Shown: positions 1 to 6,876 of the stretch, one piece after another | How the letters are laid out: each line of letters opens with the position of its first letter | Position numbering within the stretch: position 1 is the first letter of the stretch | NCBI GenBank assembly: GCA_030148625.1 | Contig: JASBTC010000280.1 | Coordinates: 1 to 7,897 of the forward strand | Length of the DNA stretch: 7,897 nucleotides | Origin: Sphingobium sp. | GTDB lineage: Bacteria > Pseudomonadota > Alphaproteobacteria > Sphingomonadales > Sphingomonadaceae | Direction of reading: 5' to 3' | Program-made: the position numbers and the translations under genes | Notes under the pieces: model-generated | What the model was told of the DNA's origin: nothing | The model's input: the letters and a program-made list of their open reading frames with translations, nothing else | The model's database searches: none

Positions 1-786
1 GGGCTTTGGCGCGCCGACAGCACGCTCATCCGCTTCGCAAAACGGATGGAGCGGCGCATCCAGACCAATGCCGATGCAGTCGTCACGCTCACGGAGGCAG
101 CCGCCGACGAACTTCGCCGCTTCCCCTATCTCCAGGCCAACCCACCGCCCATCCACATCATTCCGACCTGCGCGGATCTTGCGCGCTTCACTCCGGCAGA
201 GCCCTCGCGTGACGATGATCGCTTCGTGCTCGGCTATGTCGGCACGGTCGGAAATTGGTACATGTTCGACGAGACGCTGGAATGTTTCAAAACCCTCAAG
301 GCGCGGCAGCCGGAGGCGACCCTGCTGGTCGTCAATCGCGGCGAACATGATCGGGTTCGCGCGCTTGCCGCGTCCCATGGCATCGATCAGGACGAAGTCA
401 CGGTCGTGGCATCGTCACATGCCGATATGCCGTCCCATATCCAGGCCATGTCCGCTGGTATCCTCATGGCGCGCCCGGCCTATTCGCACATTGCGCGCGC
501 GCCGACCCGCCTCGCCGAATTTCTGGGCTGCGGCGTCCCGTGCCTCGCCAATGACGGGGTCGGTGACGTGTCCCATATCCTCGAAAGCTCGAAATCGGGG
601 ATCGTCATCCGCACCATGGATGCCGAAACGCGCGACCGCGCGGTCGCGGATCTGGTGGCGCTCGCCCGGTCGCCCGGCATCGCCGCGCGCTGCGCCGCAA
701 CCGCCGATGCCTATTTCTCGGTCGAGGCAGGCGCAGAGCGCTATGGCGACATCTATCGCACGCAGGGCGTGACGGTGCGCGCGTGA
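1..786 (+). CDS. GT4-like glycosyltransferase, 5'-truncated by the window edge
   Basis: The reading frame is open from base 1 (first residues GLWRADSTLIRF), so the start lies upstream. The 261 visible residues are the end of the N-terminal domain and a complete C-terminal Rossmann domain of a GT-B fold glycosyltransferase. Visible marks are the interdomain segment IPTCADLARFTP (about residues 54-65), the beta strand and glycine loop FVLGYVGTVGNW (75-86), and the donor-site segment APTRLAEFLGCGVPCLAND (about 167-184). E173 fits the second glutamate of the GT4 E-x7-E motif; the position of the first is an alanine, as in other members with a 'PTKxxEYLACG' motif. It probably transfers a sugar from a nucleotide donor to a lipid-linked glycan in the cytoplasm. 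The stop overlaps the next gene's start by four bases, so the two are co-transcribed. Donor and acceptor cannot be read from the sequence. Confidence 0.88.
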   Translation, partial: GLWRADSTLIRFAKRMERRIQTNADAVVTLTEAAADELRRFPYLQANPPPIHIIPTCADLARFTPAEPSRDDDRFVLGYVGTVGNWYMFDETLECFKTLKARQPEATLLVVNRGEHDRVRALAASHGIDQDEVTVVASSHADMPSHIQAMSAGILMARPAYSHIARAPTRLAEFLGCGVPCLANDGVGDVSHILESSKSGIVIRTMDAETRDRAVADLVALARSPGIAARCAATADAYFSVEAGAERYGDIYRTQGVTVRA

Positions 787-1841
787 AGATCCTCGCGCTC
801 ACCCGCTATTCCCGGCTCGGCGCAAGCAGCCGGCTGCGCACGCTTCAATATCTTCCCCGCCTTGCCGAGGCGGGCATTTCAGTCACCGTCGCCCCGTTCT
901 TCGACGACGATTATCTGATCCGTCTCTATGGCCGGCAGAGCCAGAAAGCGCAGTATCCCGGCTTTTTCGGCAGACGGATCGCCACGCTCCGCGCGGCATC
1001 GGATCATGATGCGATATGGATCGAGAAAGAAGCCCTGCCCTGGCTCCCCTGGGCGGTCGAGCGACGCCTTCTGCCCAAGGGGCTACCGGTGATCGTCGAC
1101 TATGACGATGCGATCTTCCATCGTTATGACCGCCATCGTTCCCGGCTGGTGCGAACCCTACTGGGGCGAAAGATCGATTCCGTCATGGCGCATGCCGACC
1201 TCGTGATCGCCGGCAACGAGTATCTGCGCGACAGGGCCATTCGCGCTGGCGCGCGTCGAACCGAGATCGTGCCGACCGTCGTCGACCTCGACCGCTACGA
1301 TCCGGTGGCCTCGCGATCCGATCACCGGCCGAAAATCGGGTGGATCGGATCGCCGTCAACGGCACCCTATCTGGCCACGATCATGCCGGCGGTCGAAAAG
1401 GTTGCCGGCGCATCGCAAGCCGACTGGATCGCGATCGGCGCCCGTGACGACCAGCTCGCCGCGCCGTTTCAAAGCGCGCGCTGGAGCGAGGATGACGAAG
1501 TCGCACTGCTTCGCACCCTCGATATCGGGATCATGCCTCTGCCCGACGACGACTGGTCGCGCGGCAAATGCGGGTATAAGCTGATCCAGTATATGGCTTG
1601 CGGGCTGCCGGTGATCGCGTCACCGATCGGCGCCAATTGCGAGATCGTCGCACCTGGCGTGAACGGCTTTCTGGCGGATGGGCATGAGGAATGGGCGGAT
1701 GCGCTTGGCCGATTGCTGGCCAACCCGGATCTGCGGACCCGCATGGGCGCAGCCGGCCGCGCGATCGTCGAGCGGCGTTATTCGCTGCAAAGCCAGGCCC
1801 CCAGGCTTGCGGATCTGCTGCGATCGGCAACGATACGCTGA
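783..1841 (+). CDS. GT-B fold glycosyltransferase of an exopolysaccharide cluster
   Basis: This 352-residue protein starts at GTG inside the overlap GTGA with the previous gene. No strong Shine-Dalgarno is visible, so translation is probably coupled. The N-terminus MKILALTRYS-RLGASSRLRT (residues 1-20) is characteristic of a glycosyltransferase subgroup common in exopolysaccharide operons. Further marks are FFDDDYLIRLYG (39-50), an acidic DYDDAIFHRYD (106-116), PTVVDLDRY (163-171), the start of the second Rossmann domain KIGWIGSP (183-190), and the donor-site segment GKCGYKLIQYMACGLPVIAS (261-280). In that segment Q269 stands where most GT4 enzymes have the second glutamate of E-x7-E, and G261 replaces the first; my recollection is that 'KxxQYMA' is normal in this subgroup. 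Length suits a complete two-domain enzyme. The sugar is unknown. The product is probably cytoplasmic or peripheral to the inner membrane. Confidence 0.9.
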   Translation: MKILALTRYSRLGASSRLRTLQYLPRLAEAGISVTVAPFFDDDYLIRLYGRQSQKAQYPGFFGRRIATLRAASDHDAIWIEKEALPWLPWAVERRLLPKGLPVIVDYDDAIFHRYDRHRSRLVRTLLGRKIDSVMAHADLVIAGNEYLRDRAIRAGARRTEIVPTVVDLDRYDPVASRSDHRPKIGWIGSPSTAPYLATIMPAVEKVAGASQADWIAIGARDDQLAAPFQSARWSEDDEVALLRTLDIGIMPLPDDDWSRGKCGYKLIQYMACGLPVIASPIGANCEIVAPGVNGFLADGHEEWADALGRLLANPDLRTRMGAAGRAIVERRYSLQSQAPRLADLLRSATIR

Positions 1842-1843
1842 AG

Positions 1844-1863
1844 GCCCACCCAATGGGCAGTTT
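1844..1863 (+). terminator. Weak candidate intrinsic terminator after the first glycosyltransferase pair
   Basis: The 22-base gap between two convergent stop codons contains GCCCA-CCCAA-TGGGC, a perfect five-base-pair stem with a five-base loop (1844-1858). AGTTTCT follows, which supplies only three consecutive T. Placement right after the stop of the second glycosyltransferase is what a terminator would have, but the stem and the T tract are both short. It may be only partly effective, or chance. Confidence 0.3.
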
Positions 1864-2925
1864 CTAACCCCGCCCAAGATAGAGCTTATACGGCACCCAG
1901 TTTTCCGTGTGGCCGGCGAAGTTGAGCCAGACGAAGAGGATGGCGGCGGAATAGAGCAGCACGGCGAGTACGACCTGCCCATTTTCGCGCCCGTTCCTGC
2001 CCAGCGCGATGGGCAAAGACGCGAGAACGAACAATTGTAGTGGGATAAGGTACAGCGCCAGGCGATCGACCATCGTAGTCGAACTGGTGACGAACAGCGC
2101 CGGTATGCAGACCAGCGCTGCGATCGACATGTTCCGCCAGAGCTTGCGCTCGATCACGCTCAGGTCGAAACGCTGCTGGTTGAGCAGGAAGACGATCGCC
2201 GGGACGGCATTCATCGCGACCCGCACCGCTGCGCCCTGCGAATCATATTCGGACTCGATATAGCCATAGACCAGCCGGTCGACGGCGCTGTCGAGGAACA
2301 GATAATAGAGCATCACAGCCATGACGCCGAGCGCAAGCACCGTCGGGATACGACTGCGGGTGCTGGCCAAGGCCGCCAGCGGCAACACGATCACCGCGGT
2401 CTTGTGAAAAGTGACCGCGACGATCGTCCAGATGGCGAATTTGACGATCGAACCGCGCGAGAATGCCGCCAGCGCCAGCATGATCAGTCCGATCGCGACC
2501 CCCTGCCGCGAATAACCCATCGCCACGACGATCACGAGATAGGGAACCGCGACCGCCATGCCCAGCCAGGGCCTCGGCAAGGTGCGCACGAACGCAACGA
2601 GCCCGCAGGCGAAGATCGTGCCGCATGCCAGATTGACGGCACGCATGTCGAAACCCAGCCGGCCCGCGATCCAGTTGATCGAATAATAGCCGGGATCGCC
2701 CTGCCCCAGCACCTGCAGCAGCGAGAGATAGCTGACACGGGTGAAATGGCTCATATAGCTGACCCAGTCCGCGCCGATCTCGTAGCGCAGCCCGATCATC
2801 AGCGCGATCGCCACACCGCCCACCGCAAGCGCCGGATTCTTGATCGCACCCAGCCCGGCCCGACCGCGTCCCCCTTCGATCGCGAAGATCGCGCACAATG
2901 AAAAGAGCAACCAATAAGCGACCAT
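1864..2925 (-). CDS. EpsG-family membrane protein, probable polysaccharide polymerase
   Basis: This 353-residue protein is very hydrophobic, with roughly ten predicted membrane segments. Motifs fitting the EpsG family (EpsG of Bacillus biofilm operons; Wzy-like) are GLRYEIGADWVSYMSHF (residues 45-61), GYSRQGVAIGLIML (137-150), FHKTAVIVLPLA (173-184), VDRLALYLIPLQL (286-298) and the C-terminal ENWVPYKLYLG (341-351). The likely role is joining undecaprenyl-linked repeat units at the periplasmic face of the inner membrane. I chose the ATG at 2925 because the first membrane helix begins there and GGAACGGGG precedes it. The frame stays open to an ATG at 3000, but those 25 extra residues are polar, have no Shine-Dalgarno and look like leader sequence. 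The gene stands alone on its strand, convergent with the pair on its left and divergent from the glycosyltransferase on its right. It could instead be a surface-polysaccharide acyl- or glycosyl-handling protein; polymerase is the best reading. Confidence 0.82.
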   Translation of the reverse strand: MVAYWLLFSLCAIFAIEGGRGRAGLGAIKNPALAVGGVAIALMIGLRYEIGADWVSYMSHFTRVSYLSLLQVLGQGDPGYYSINWIAGRLGFDMRAVNLACGTIFACGLVAFVRTLPRPWLGMAVAVPYLVIVVAMGYSRQGVAIGLIMLALAAFSRGSIVKFAIWTIVAVTFHKTAVIVLPLAALASTRSRIPTVLALGVMAVMLYYLFLDSAVDRLVYGYIESEYDSQGAAVRVAMNAVPAIVFLLNQQRFDLSVIERKLWRNMSIAALVCIPALFVTSSTTMVDRLALYLIPLQLFVLASLPIALGRNGRENGQVVLAVLLYSAAILFVWLNFAGHTENWVPYKLYLGRG

Positions 2926-2940
2926 GCGACCCCGTTCCGA

Positions 2941-2964
2941 CTGCGCGACGGAAAGGCGTCGCAG
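2941..2964 (-). repeat. Inverted repeat in the leader of the epsG-like gene
   Basis: GCGACG (2945-2950) and CGTCGC (2957-2962) form a perfect six-base-pair stem around a six-base loop. The outer CTG (2941-2943) and CAG (2963-2964 with the preceding C) allow an alternative longer pairing with a two-base bulge. It lies 16 bases upstream of the chosen ATG at 2925, so it would be in the 5' leader of the minus-strand mRNA. Function unknown; chance is possible in GC-rich DNA. Confidence 0.35.
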
Positions 2965-3031
2965 CCCGCCGAACACTTGGCAAGAGCTCATAAAGCCCAT
3001 CGTTACGCATATCTTTAATCCGACGGCCCTA

Positions 3032-3052
3032 TTGCGCCAGAGCGCCGCGCAA
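3032..3052. repeat. Inverted repeat TTGCGC-N9-GCGCAA in the divergent region
   Basis: TTGCGC (3032-3037) and GCGCAA (3047-3052) are perfect complements separated by nine bases. The two-fold symmetry and position in the middle of a divergent promoter region would suit a regulator binding site, but no regulator gene is in the window and no known consensus is recognised. Confidence 0.3.
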
Positions 3053-3109
3053 ACGCGTCGGAACCGGCTGTTCTCAGGGCGCGACGTGAGTACAGATGGC
3101 CGCGACGAT

Positions 3110-3132
3110 CACGGTGGCGACGGGCCGCCGTG
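3110..3132 (+). repeat. Strong hairpin in the leader of the third glycosyltransferase
   Basis: CACGGTGGC (3110-3118) pairs with GCCGCCGTG (3124-3132) over nine base pairs, one of them a G-U wobble, around the five-base loop GACGG. It is the most stable simple hairpin I found outside coding DNA. No T tract follows, so it is not a standard intrinsic terminator. It ends 19 bases before the Shine-Dalgarno of the downstream gene. Confidence 0.45.
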
Positions 3133-3134
3133 TG

Positions 3135-3149
3135 ATCCGGAAAGCGGAT
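3135..3149 (+). repeat. Second leader hairpin next to the ribosome binding site
   Basis: ATCCG (3135-3139) and CGGAT (3145-3149) form a five-base-pair stem around the loop GAAAG, extendable by one G-U pair. It follows the stronger hairpin by two bases and ends two bases before the GGGAG ribosome binding site, close enough to influence ribosome loading if it forms. Confidence 0.35.
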
Positions 3150-3151
3150 TC

Positions 3152-3156
3152 GGGAG
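3152..3156 (+). promoter_or_regulatory. Shine-Dalgarno fixing a TTG start
   Basis: GGGAG lies seven bases upstream of TTG at 3164. This spacing, together with family similarity beginning exactly at LKIAISIN, decides the start of the third glycosyltransferase over the earlier in-frame ATG at 2924 and GTG codons. Confidence 0.65.
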
Positions 3157-3163
3157 TAACCAG

Positions 3164-4282
3164 TTGAAGATCGCGATCTCGATCAACACGAGTTGGAATG
3201 TCGTCAATTTCCGGGCCGGTCTGGTCCGCGCGCTGATCGCGCATGGGCATGAAGTGATCGCGGTCACGCCGACGGATGCGCATTCGCCGCGCATCGCCGA
3301 TCTCGGTGCCCGTTTCGTCCCGCTCGAAATGGACGGACGCAGCCGATCACCAGCGCACGATATCGGCCTGGCCCTGAAATACCGCGCGATCTTCAAGCGG
3401 GAACGTCCCGACATCTATCTGGGCTTCACCATCAAGCCCAATCTCTACGGATCGATGGCGGCGCACAGCCTGGGCATTCCGGTCGTCAACAACATCACCG
3501 GCCTGGGCAAGACCTTCGTCGGCGGCGGCTGGCTCAACCGCGTCGTCACCATGCTCTATCGCGTCGCACTCAGCCGGTCGCGAACCGTTTTCTTCCAGAA
3601 TCGTGACGATCTCGCGCTATTCGCCGCGCGCCGCTTGGTGGATGATGAAGTGATCCGGCTGCTCCCCGGCTCCGGCGTCGATCTGGACCGGTTCCGCCCG
3701 GGCCAGCCCGACCCGAAAGATCCCGCCCCCTTCACCTTCCTGCTCGTCGCGCGGCTGCTATGGGCGAAGGGGATCGCCCAATATGTTGAGGCCGCGCGCC
3801 GGATCCGGAAATCCCATCCGGACACGCGCTTCAAGATCGTTGGCATGATCGACGAATTCGGCGCCGATGGCGTGCCGCGAAGCGCACTCGACCAATGGCA
3901 GGCGGAGGGCGTGATCGAATATCTTGGCCCCGCCGACGACGTCCGCCCTCATATCGCAGCGGCCGACTGCCTGGTGCTGCCGACATATTATCCCGAAGGC
4001 ACGCCGCGCATCCTGCTCGAAGGCGCGGCGATGGGAAAACCACTGCTGACCACCGATGTCCCCGGCTGCCGGGATGTCGTGGAGGATGGCGTTACCGGTC
4101 GCCTGGTTGCGCCACGCGATGTCGACGCGCTTCACGCTGCCATGGCCGATCTACGCGGCCTCACACCAGCGGCATTGGCCGCGATGGGTTCGGCCGCACG
4201 CCGCAAGGCGGAACGGGATTTCGACGAGCAGATCGTCGTGCGGCGCTATCTGGACGCGATCGACATAGCCGTGATCAGGTAA
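3164..4282 (+). CDS. GT4 glycosyltransferase, PglA-like
   Basis: The protein has 372 residues from the TTG at 3164, a normal length for GT4. The N-terminal acceptor domain starts KIAISINTSWNVVNFRAG (residues 2-19), with a conserved VVNNITGLGK at about 107-116. The linker GSGVDLDRFRP starts the donor half (about 169-179). R197 and K202 in ARLLWAKG fit the basic pair that binds the nucleotide diphosphate. YPEGTPRILLEGAAMGKPLL carries an intact E-x7-E motif (E278 and E286), and VPGCRDVVEDGVTG follows. The pattern resembles Campylobacter PglA, an alpha-1,3-GalNAc transferase acting on a lipid-linked sugar, but the sugar here cannot be inferred. It acts in the cytoplasm on the growing repeat unit. 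It is the only gene of its transcript in the window, with hairpins just before its ribosome binding site, and ends 16 bases from a convergent stop codon. Confidence 0.9.
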   Translation: MKIAISINTSWNVVNFRAGLVRALIAHGHEVIAVTPTDAHSPRIADLGARFVPLEMDGRSRSPAHDIGLALKYRAIFKRERPDIYLGFTIKPNLYGSMAAHSLGIPVVNNITGLGKTFVGGGWLNRVVTMLYRVALSRSRTVFFQNRDDLALFAARRLVDDEVIRLLPGSGVDLDRFRPGQPDPKDPAPFTFLLVARLLWAKGIAQYVEAARRIRKSHPDTRFKIVGMIDEFGADGVPRSALDQWQAEGVIEYLGPADDVRPHIAAADCLVLPTYYPEGTPRILLEGAAMGKPLLTTDVPGCRDVVEDGVTGRLVAPRDVDALHAAMADLRGLTPAALAAMGSAARRKAERDFDEQIVVRRYLDAIDIAVIR

Positions 4283-4298
4283 CTTAAAAGCCCAGGCT

Positions 4299-5648
4299 CT
4301 AGCCGGCAGACAGATGGCGCGCTGCGCGGCTCTTCCTGCTCGATGGCGGCACGGCCATCAGCCCAAGGCACATCGCGAAGACAGCGGCGATCGCCGCTGT
4401 CCGCAACGGATAATCGACAAGACTATGAGCAAGTATCGCGCCTGACGCGATCGTCGCCGCGCGTGCGAACGGCATCGCCTCCGGGGATCGCCAGATCGCT
4501 GCGGCGCGCGCGATCCACCACGCCAGAAATACCAGGATCAGGGCGACTCCCGGCACGCCGGTTTCCAGGGCCAGCTCGATATAGTCGCTATGGACATGGT
4601 TCATATATGTCTGGGTCACCTGGGTCGGATCCTCATAGGTCCGATAGATCTCGACGAAGCTGCCGAGCCCCGAGCCCAATGGAAGGTGATCGCTCGCCGC
4701 CGTCAGCCCCGTCTTGAAGGAGCCATAGCGGGAATCCGGTGCCCGCTGCGCTTCCATGCCGACCAGATTATTGTCGAACGAACTGCTGAAGACCAGCGCC
4801 GCGCCAGCGATCGTCAATATGCCGAGCACGCCCATATGCCAGATCCGCGGCTTGAGCTCGAAACCGACAAGTGCGCTGGCCGCCAGTACCGGGACCGCCA
4901 GCCCCAGACCAGCCAGCGAGCCGTTCATGACCACTCCGATGATCACCAGCACTCCGCCCCCCGCGAAAAGCGCCGTGAGGCCAGAGGCCCGGCGCCCAGT
5001 CTTGTACCGCTTGCGTGTCGACACGAGCAGCGCCGCGAGAAAGGGTATGCAGACCAGAAGCAGGCTGGCCATGTGATTGACGTTGGCGAAAAAGCCGGTG
5101 GCGGAACCGAAATTCGCGATGTCGTAAAAATACCATGGCGACGTGCGCGGATCGCCGCTCGCCGTCTGAAGCGCCCCGATACCGATCGCCATGATCGTGA
5201 CCGCAATCACGGTCACCGCCAGCCAACCCGCGCGGACCGACTGGAATCGAATTACGGCCAGCAGTACGGCGGAGGCCGGGAGCAGCCAGAGGACGGAACT
5301 TAACGTCGCATGGGACGAAAGGGAGATTGGCAGCCACGGCAGCGGCTGGCCCAACATCCGGAAACCATCGACGATATCTCCACGCCCGGGGAGTTGCGTC
5401 CAGATCGCCGGCGGCAAGGGAATCAACTGGATCAGAATAAGGACCAGCGCCGCCGCGCAGATCGCCAGGAGCTGGCGAACCGGACGCGGCGTTGCCGTCT
5501 CACCGTCCACCGACAAGGCGACGGCAATGATCGGAAGCGCTAGAAGCTGGAGAACCGCATTGGCCCAGATGCCCCGCACACTGCCCCCGAGTATCAGACA
5601 CAGGGCCAGATAGAGCGGGATGACCGAAAGACGGACGATGCGCGTCAT
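4299..5648 (-). CDS. O-antigen ligase / Wzy_C-family integral membrane protein
   Basis: This 449-residue protein has about ten to twelve membrane segments and a large periplasmic loop around residues 290-350. Wzy_C-type marks are ATGFFANVNHMA (183-194, the usual 'FxNxNHxA'), RYGSFKTGL followed by PLGSGLGSF (about 307-331), HVHSDYIELALETGVPG (351-367, the conserved H-x-D-Y-x-x-x-x-x-E-x-G-x-x-G) and HSLVDYPLRTAA (408-419). Such proteins move undecaprenyl-linked glycan at the periplasmic face, either polymerising it (Wzy) or ligating it to lipid A core or protein; sequence alone does not separate these. The ATG at 5648 is chosen because the perfect Shine-Dalgarno GGAGGAG (5653-5659, complement) sits four bases upstream and the start overlaps the previous stop as ATGA. 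The frame is open upstream to 6188, but that part is antisense-frame shadow of the preceding gene. It is the last gene of the minus-strand operon. Confidence 0.88.
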   Translation of the reverse strand: MTRIVRLSVIPLYLALCLILGGSVRGIWANAVLQLLALPIIAVALSVDGETATPRPVRQLLAICAAALVLILIQLIPLPPAIWTQLPGRGDIVDGFRMLGQPLPWLPISLSSHATLSSVLWLLPASAVLLAVIRFQSVRAGWLAVTVIAVTIMAIGIGALQTASGDPRTSPWYFYDIANFGSATGFFANVNHMASLLLVCIPFLAALLVSTRKRYKTGRRASGLTALFAGGGVLVIIGVVMNGSLAGLGLAVPVLAASALVGFELKPRIWHMGVLGILTIAGAALVFSSSFDNNLVGMEAQRAPDSRYGSFKTGLTAASDHLPLGSGLGSFVEIYRTYEDPTQVTQTYMNHVHSDYIELALETGVPGVALILVFLAWWIARAAAIWRSPEAMPFARAATIASGAILAHSLVDYPLRTAAIAAVFAMCLGLMAVPPSSRKSRAARHLSAG

Positions 5649-6859
5649 GACGCTCCTCCAGCCTTGAGGCGAAGCCCGCCGATCGTGGCGTGGCTGGAAC
5701 CGCCACTGTCGCGCGGCGTGCCGACCAGCATCAGCCACTGTCCGGCGCACCCCTCGGGCACGTCGAAGGCGAGTTGTGTCGATCTTGTGGCTCCACCGGT
5801 TCCAGGCAAGGCGATCATCGCCAGGGGCGCCCGTACCGACACGCAGCGAACTCGAACATCCAGGCCAGTCTGAAGATCGGCCTCCTCGCTCGAAACCTGC
5901 ATCGACAGCGTATATCGCCCGGGTGCGAGCACGAGCAGCTGGCGCGCCAGATCGGCAGGCGCGCGGCCAAAATATTCGATTGCCAGTCGGCCGCCCGATG
6001 CCGGTTCGGCGACACCCCCGCCAACGTTGGAGAAGAACCAGTTGAACGGCGGTGGGCCTGGGCGACGTTCGAAGCCGGGATCGTAAAGCCCTGACACGGC
6101 CGATACGCCCGCGAAACGGCGCCATGCGGCGTGGGCACCCGGAACATCTCCGCGCGCGATCAGCATATCGAGGAAGGGCGCCTGCCAAGATGGTGGACGC
6201 ACGCCCGGTGCGGCCGGACGGATCGGGTCGGCCAGAGCAAGGATGGTACTCGCATCTGCCCTCATGCGAACCAGTTCCGCGAGCATCGCATCCTGCATGG
6301 CCGGATTGAGACGGAGCGTTCGATGGAGCGGCGCGCGCACCTCCGGTATCAGGCTGAGCTTAGCCAGTTCCGGCGCGAGCTTGGGAATCAGTGTCGGTTC
6401 AAACCGGGCAAGATCCATCAATTCCCGGAAACCCTGCCCAAAATCGCCGCTCTGAAGGCGATTCTGATATGACAACATACGCGTCAGCCGTGAACGCGGA
6501 TCTCGGCGCAATGCTTCTGCCAGCAGTCGCGTGCCATCGGCGGTGCGCCCGTCTTTCATCGCAGCGGCGCCATCGAACAGAAAGGGTTCCGCAGCCAGCG
6601 GCTTATTGCGCAATGCATCATGGCCGCGCTGCACCACCGCCGGCGAAGCGACAGGCAGGCCACTCGCGTCACCGACGAATTGCGCCGATGCAAGCGCCAG
6701 CTCGACGTTCGCGTTGCCGGGCACCACGCGCTCGACGAGCGCCACCGTACCCGCATCGACACTGTCGATCATGGCGGTACGCACGACCAGCCAGATGCAG
6801 CCCAAGGCGAGAATCGCCATCAGGATCAGTCGCGTCACCGACGTCGTCACTCTTCCCAC
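5645..6859 (-). CDS. Membrane-anchored protein with TPR-like region and C-terminal beta-rich domain, function unknown
   Basis: The 404 residues begin with one hydrophobic helix (about 9-27) that should act as a signal anchor, putting the rest in the periplasm. Residues about 89-154 are helical with TPR character: PFLFDGAAAMKDGRTADGTR, ALRRDP and a following GDFGQGFRELMDLARFEP. From about 258 the chain turns beta-rich: LYDPGFERR, FNWFF, GRLAIEYFGRA, QLLVLAPGRYTLSMQV, which recalls galactose-binding or carbohydrate-binding jelly-roll modules. C340 and C371 in this domain could form a disulfide. I do not recognise a named gene. The start is uncertain: GTG at 6859 leaves a 17-base gap after the kinase stop, and GTG at 6850 or 6838 are alternatives; no good Shine-Dalgarno decides. 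The stop overlaps the ligase start by ATGA, so it is probably a partner or scaffold for glycan polymerisation or ligation. Confidence 0.8.
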   Translation of the reverse strand: MGRVTTSVTRLILMAILALGCIWLVVRTAMIDSVDAGTVALVERVVPGNANVELALASAQFVGDASGLPVASPAVVQRGHDALRNKPLAAEPFLFDGAAAMKDGRTADGTRLLAEALRRDPRSRLTRMLSYQNRLQSGDFGQGFRELMDLARFEPTLIPKLAPELAKLSLIPEVRAPLHRTLRLNPAMQDAMLAELVRMRADASTILALADPIRPAAPGVRPPSWQAPFLDMLIARGDVPGAHAAWRRFAGVSAVSGLYDPGFERRPGPPPFNWFFSNVGGGVAEPASGGRLAIEYFGRAPADLARQLLVLAPGRYTLSMQVSSEEADLQTGLDVRVRCVSVRAPLAMIALPGTGGATRSTQLAFDVPEGCAGQWLMLVGTPRDSGGSSHATIGGLRLKAGGAS

Positions 6860-6876
6860 AACCAGCCCGAATGCCC

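Larger units (their letters stand above)
2926..3163. promoter_or_regulatory. Divergent intergenic region, 238 bases, presumed to hold both promoters
   Basis: This is the only long stretch without a gene. It lies between the divergent epsG-like gene and the third glycosyltransferase, so both promoters are expected here. The most AT-rich patch is CATATCTTTAAT (3008-3019). A TTGGCA hexamer occurs at 2977-2982, but no convincing -10 box sits 16-18 bases from it, so I do not assign a promoter. The region is rich in inverted repeats, entered separately. Reading frames crossing it would extend both flanking proteins but lack family similarity. Confidence 0.5.

Noticed and set aside
2404..2901. 165-residue plus-strand open frame antisense to the epsG-like gene
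   Set aside because: Its product is a low-complexity, Arg/Asp/His-rich chain without a recognisable domain, fully opposite a gene with clear family motifs.
2926..3000. 25-residue N-terminal extension of the epsG-like protein
   Set aside because: It is polar, lacks a ribosome binding site, and precedes what looks like a natural N-terminal membrane helix. Rejected with moderate certainty.
2977..3005. TTGGCA as a -35 box for the third glycosyltransferase
   Set aside because: No acceptable -10 hexamer lies 16-18 bases downstream.
2924..3163. 80-residue N-terminal extension of the third glycosyltransferase
   Set aside because: It has no family similarity and crosses the divergent promoter region, and the TTG at 3164 has a well-placed GGGAG and begins at the first beta strand.
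4289..4304. Short palindromes AGCCCAGGCT and GGCTCTAGCC at the convergent junction as a terminator
   Set aside because: The loops would be only two bases and no T tract follows, so neither can form a useful terminator hairpin.
5649..6188. N-terminal extension of the ligase by 180 residues
   Set aside because: The extension is Arg-rich, lies entirely over the anchored-protein gene in another frame, and the internal ATG has a perfect Shine-Dalgarno and starts at the first membrane helix.
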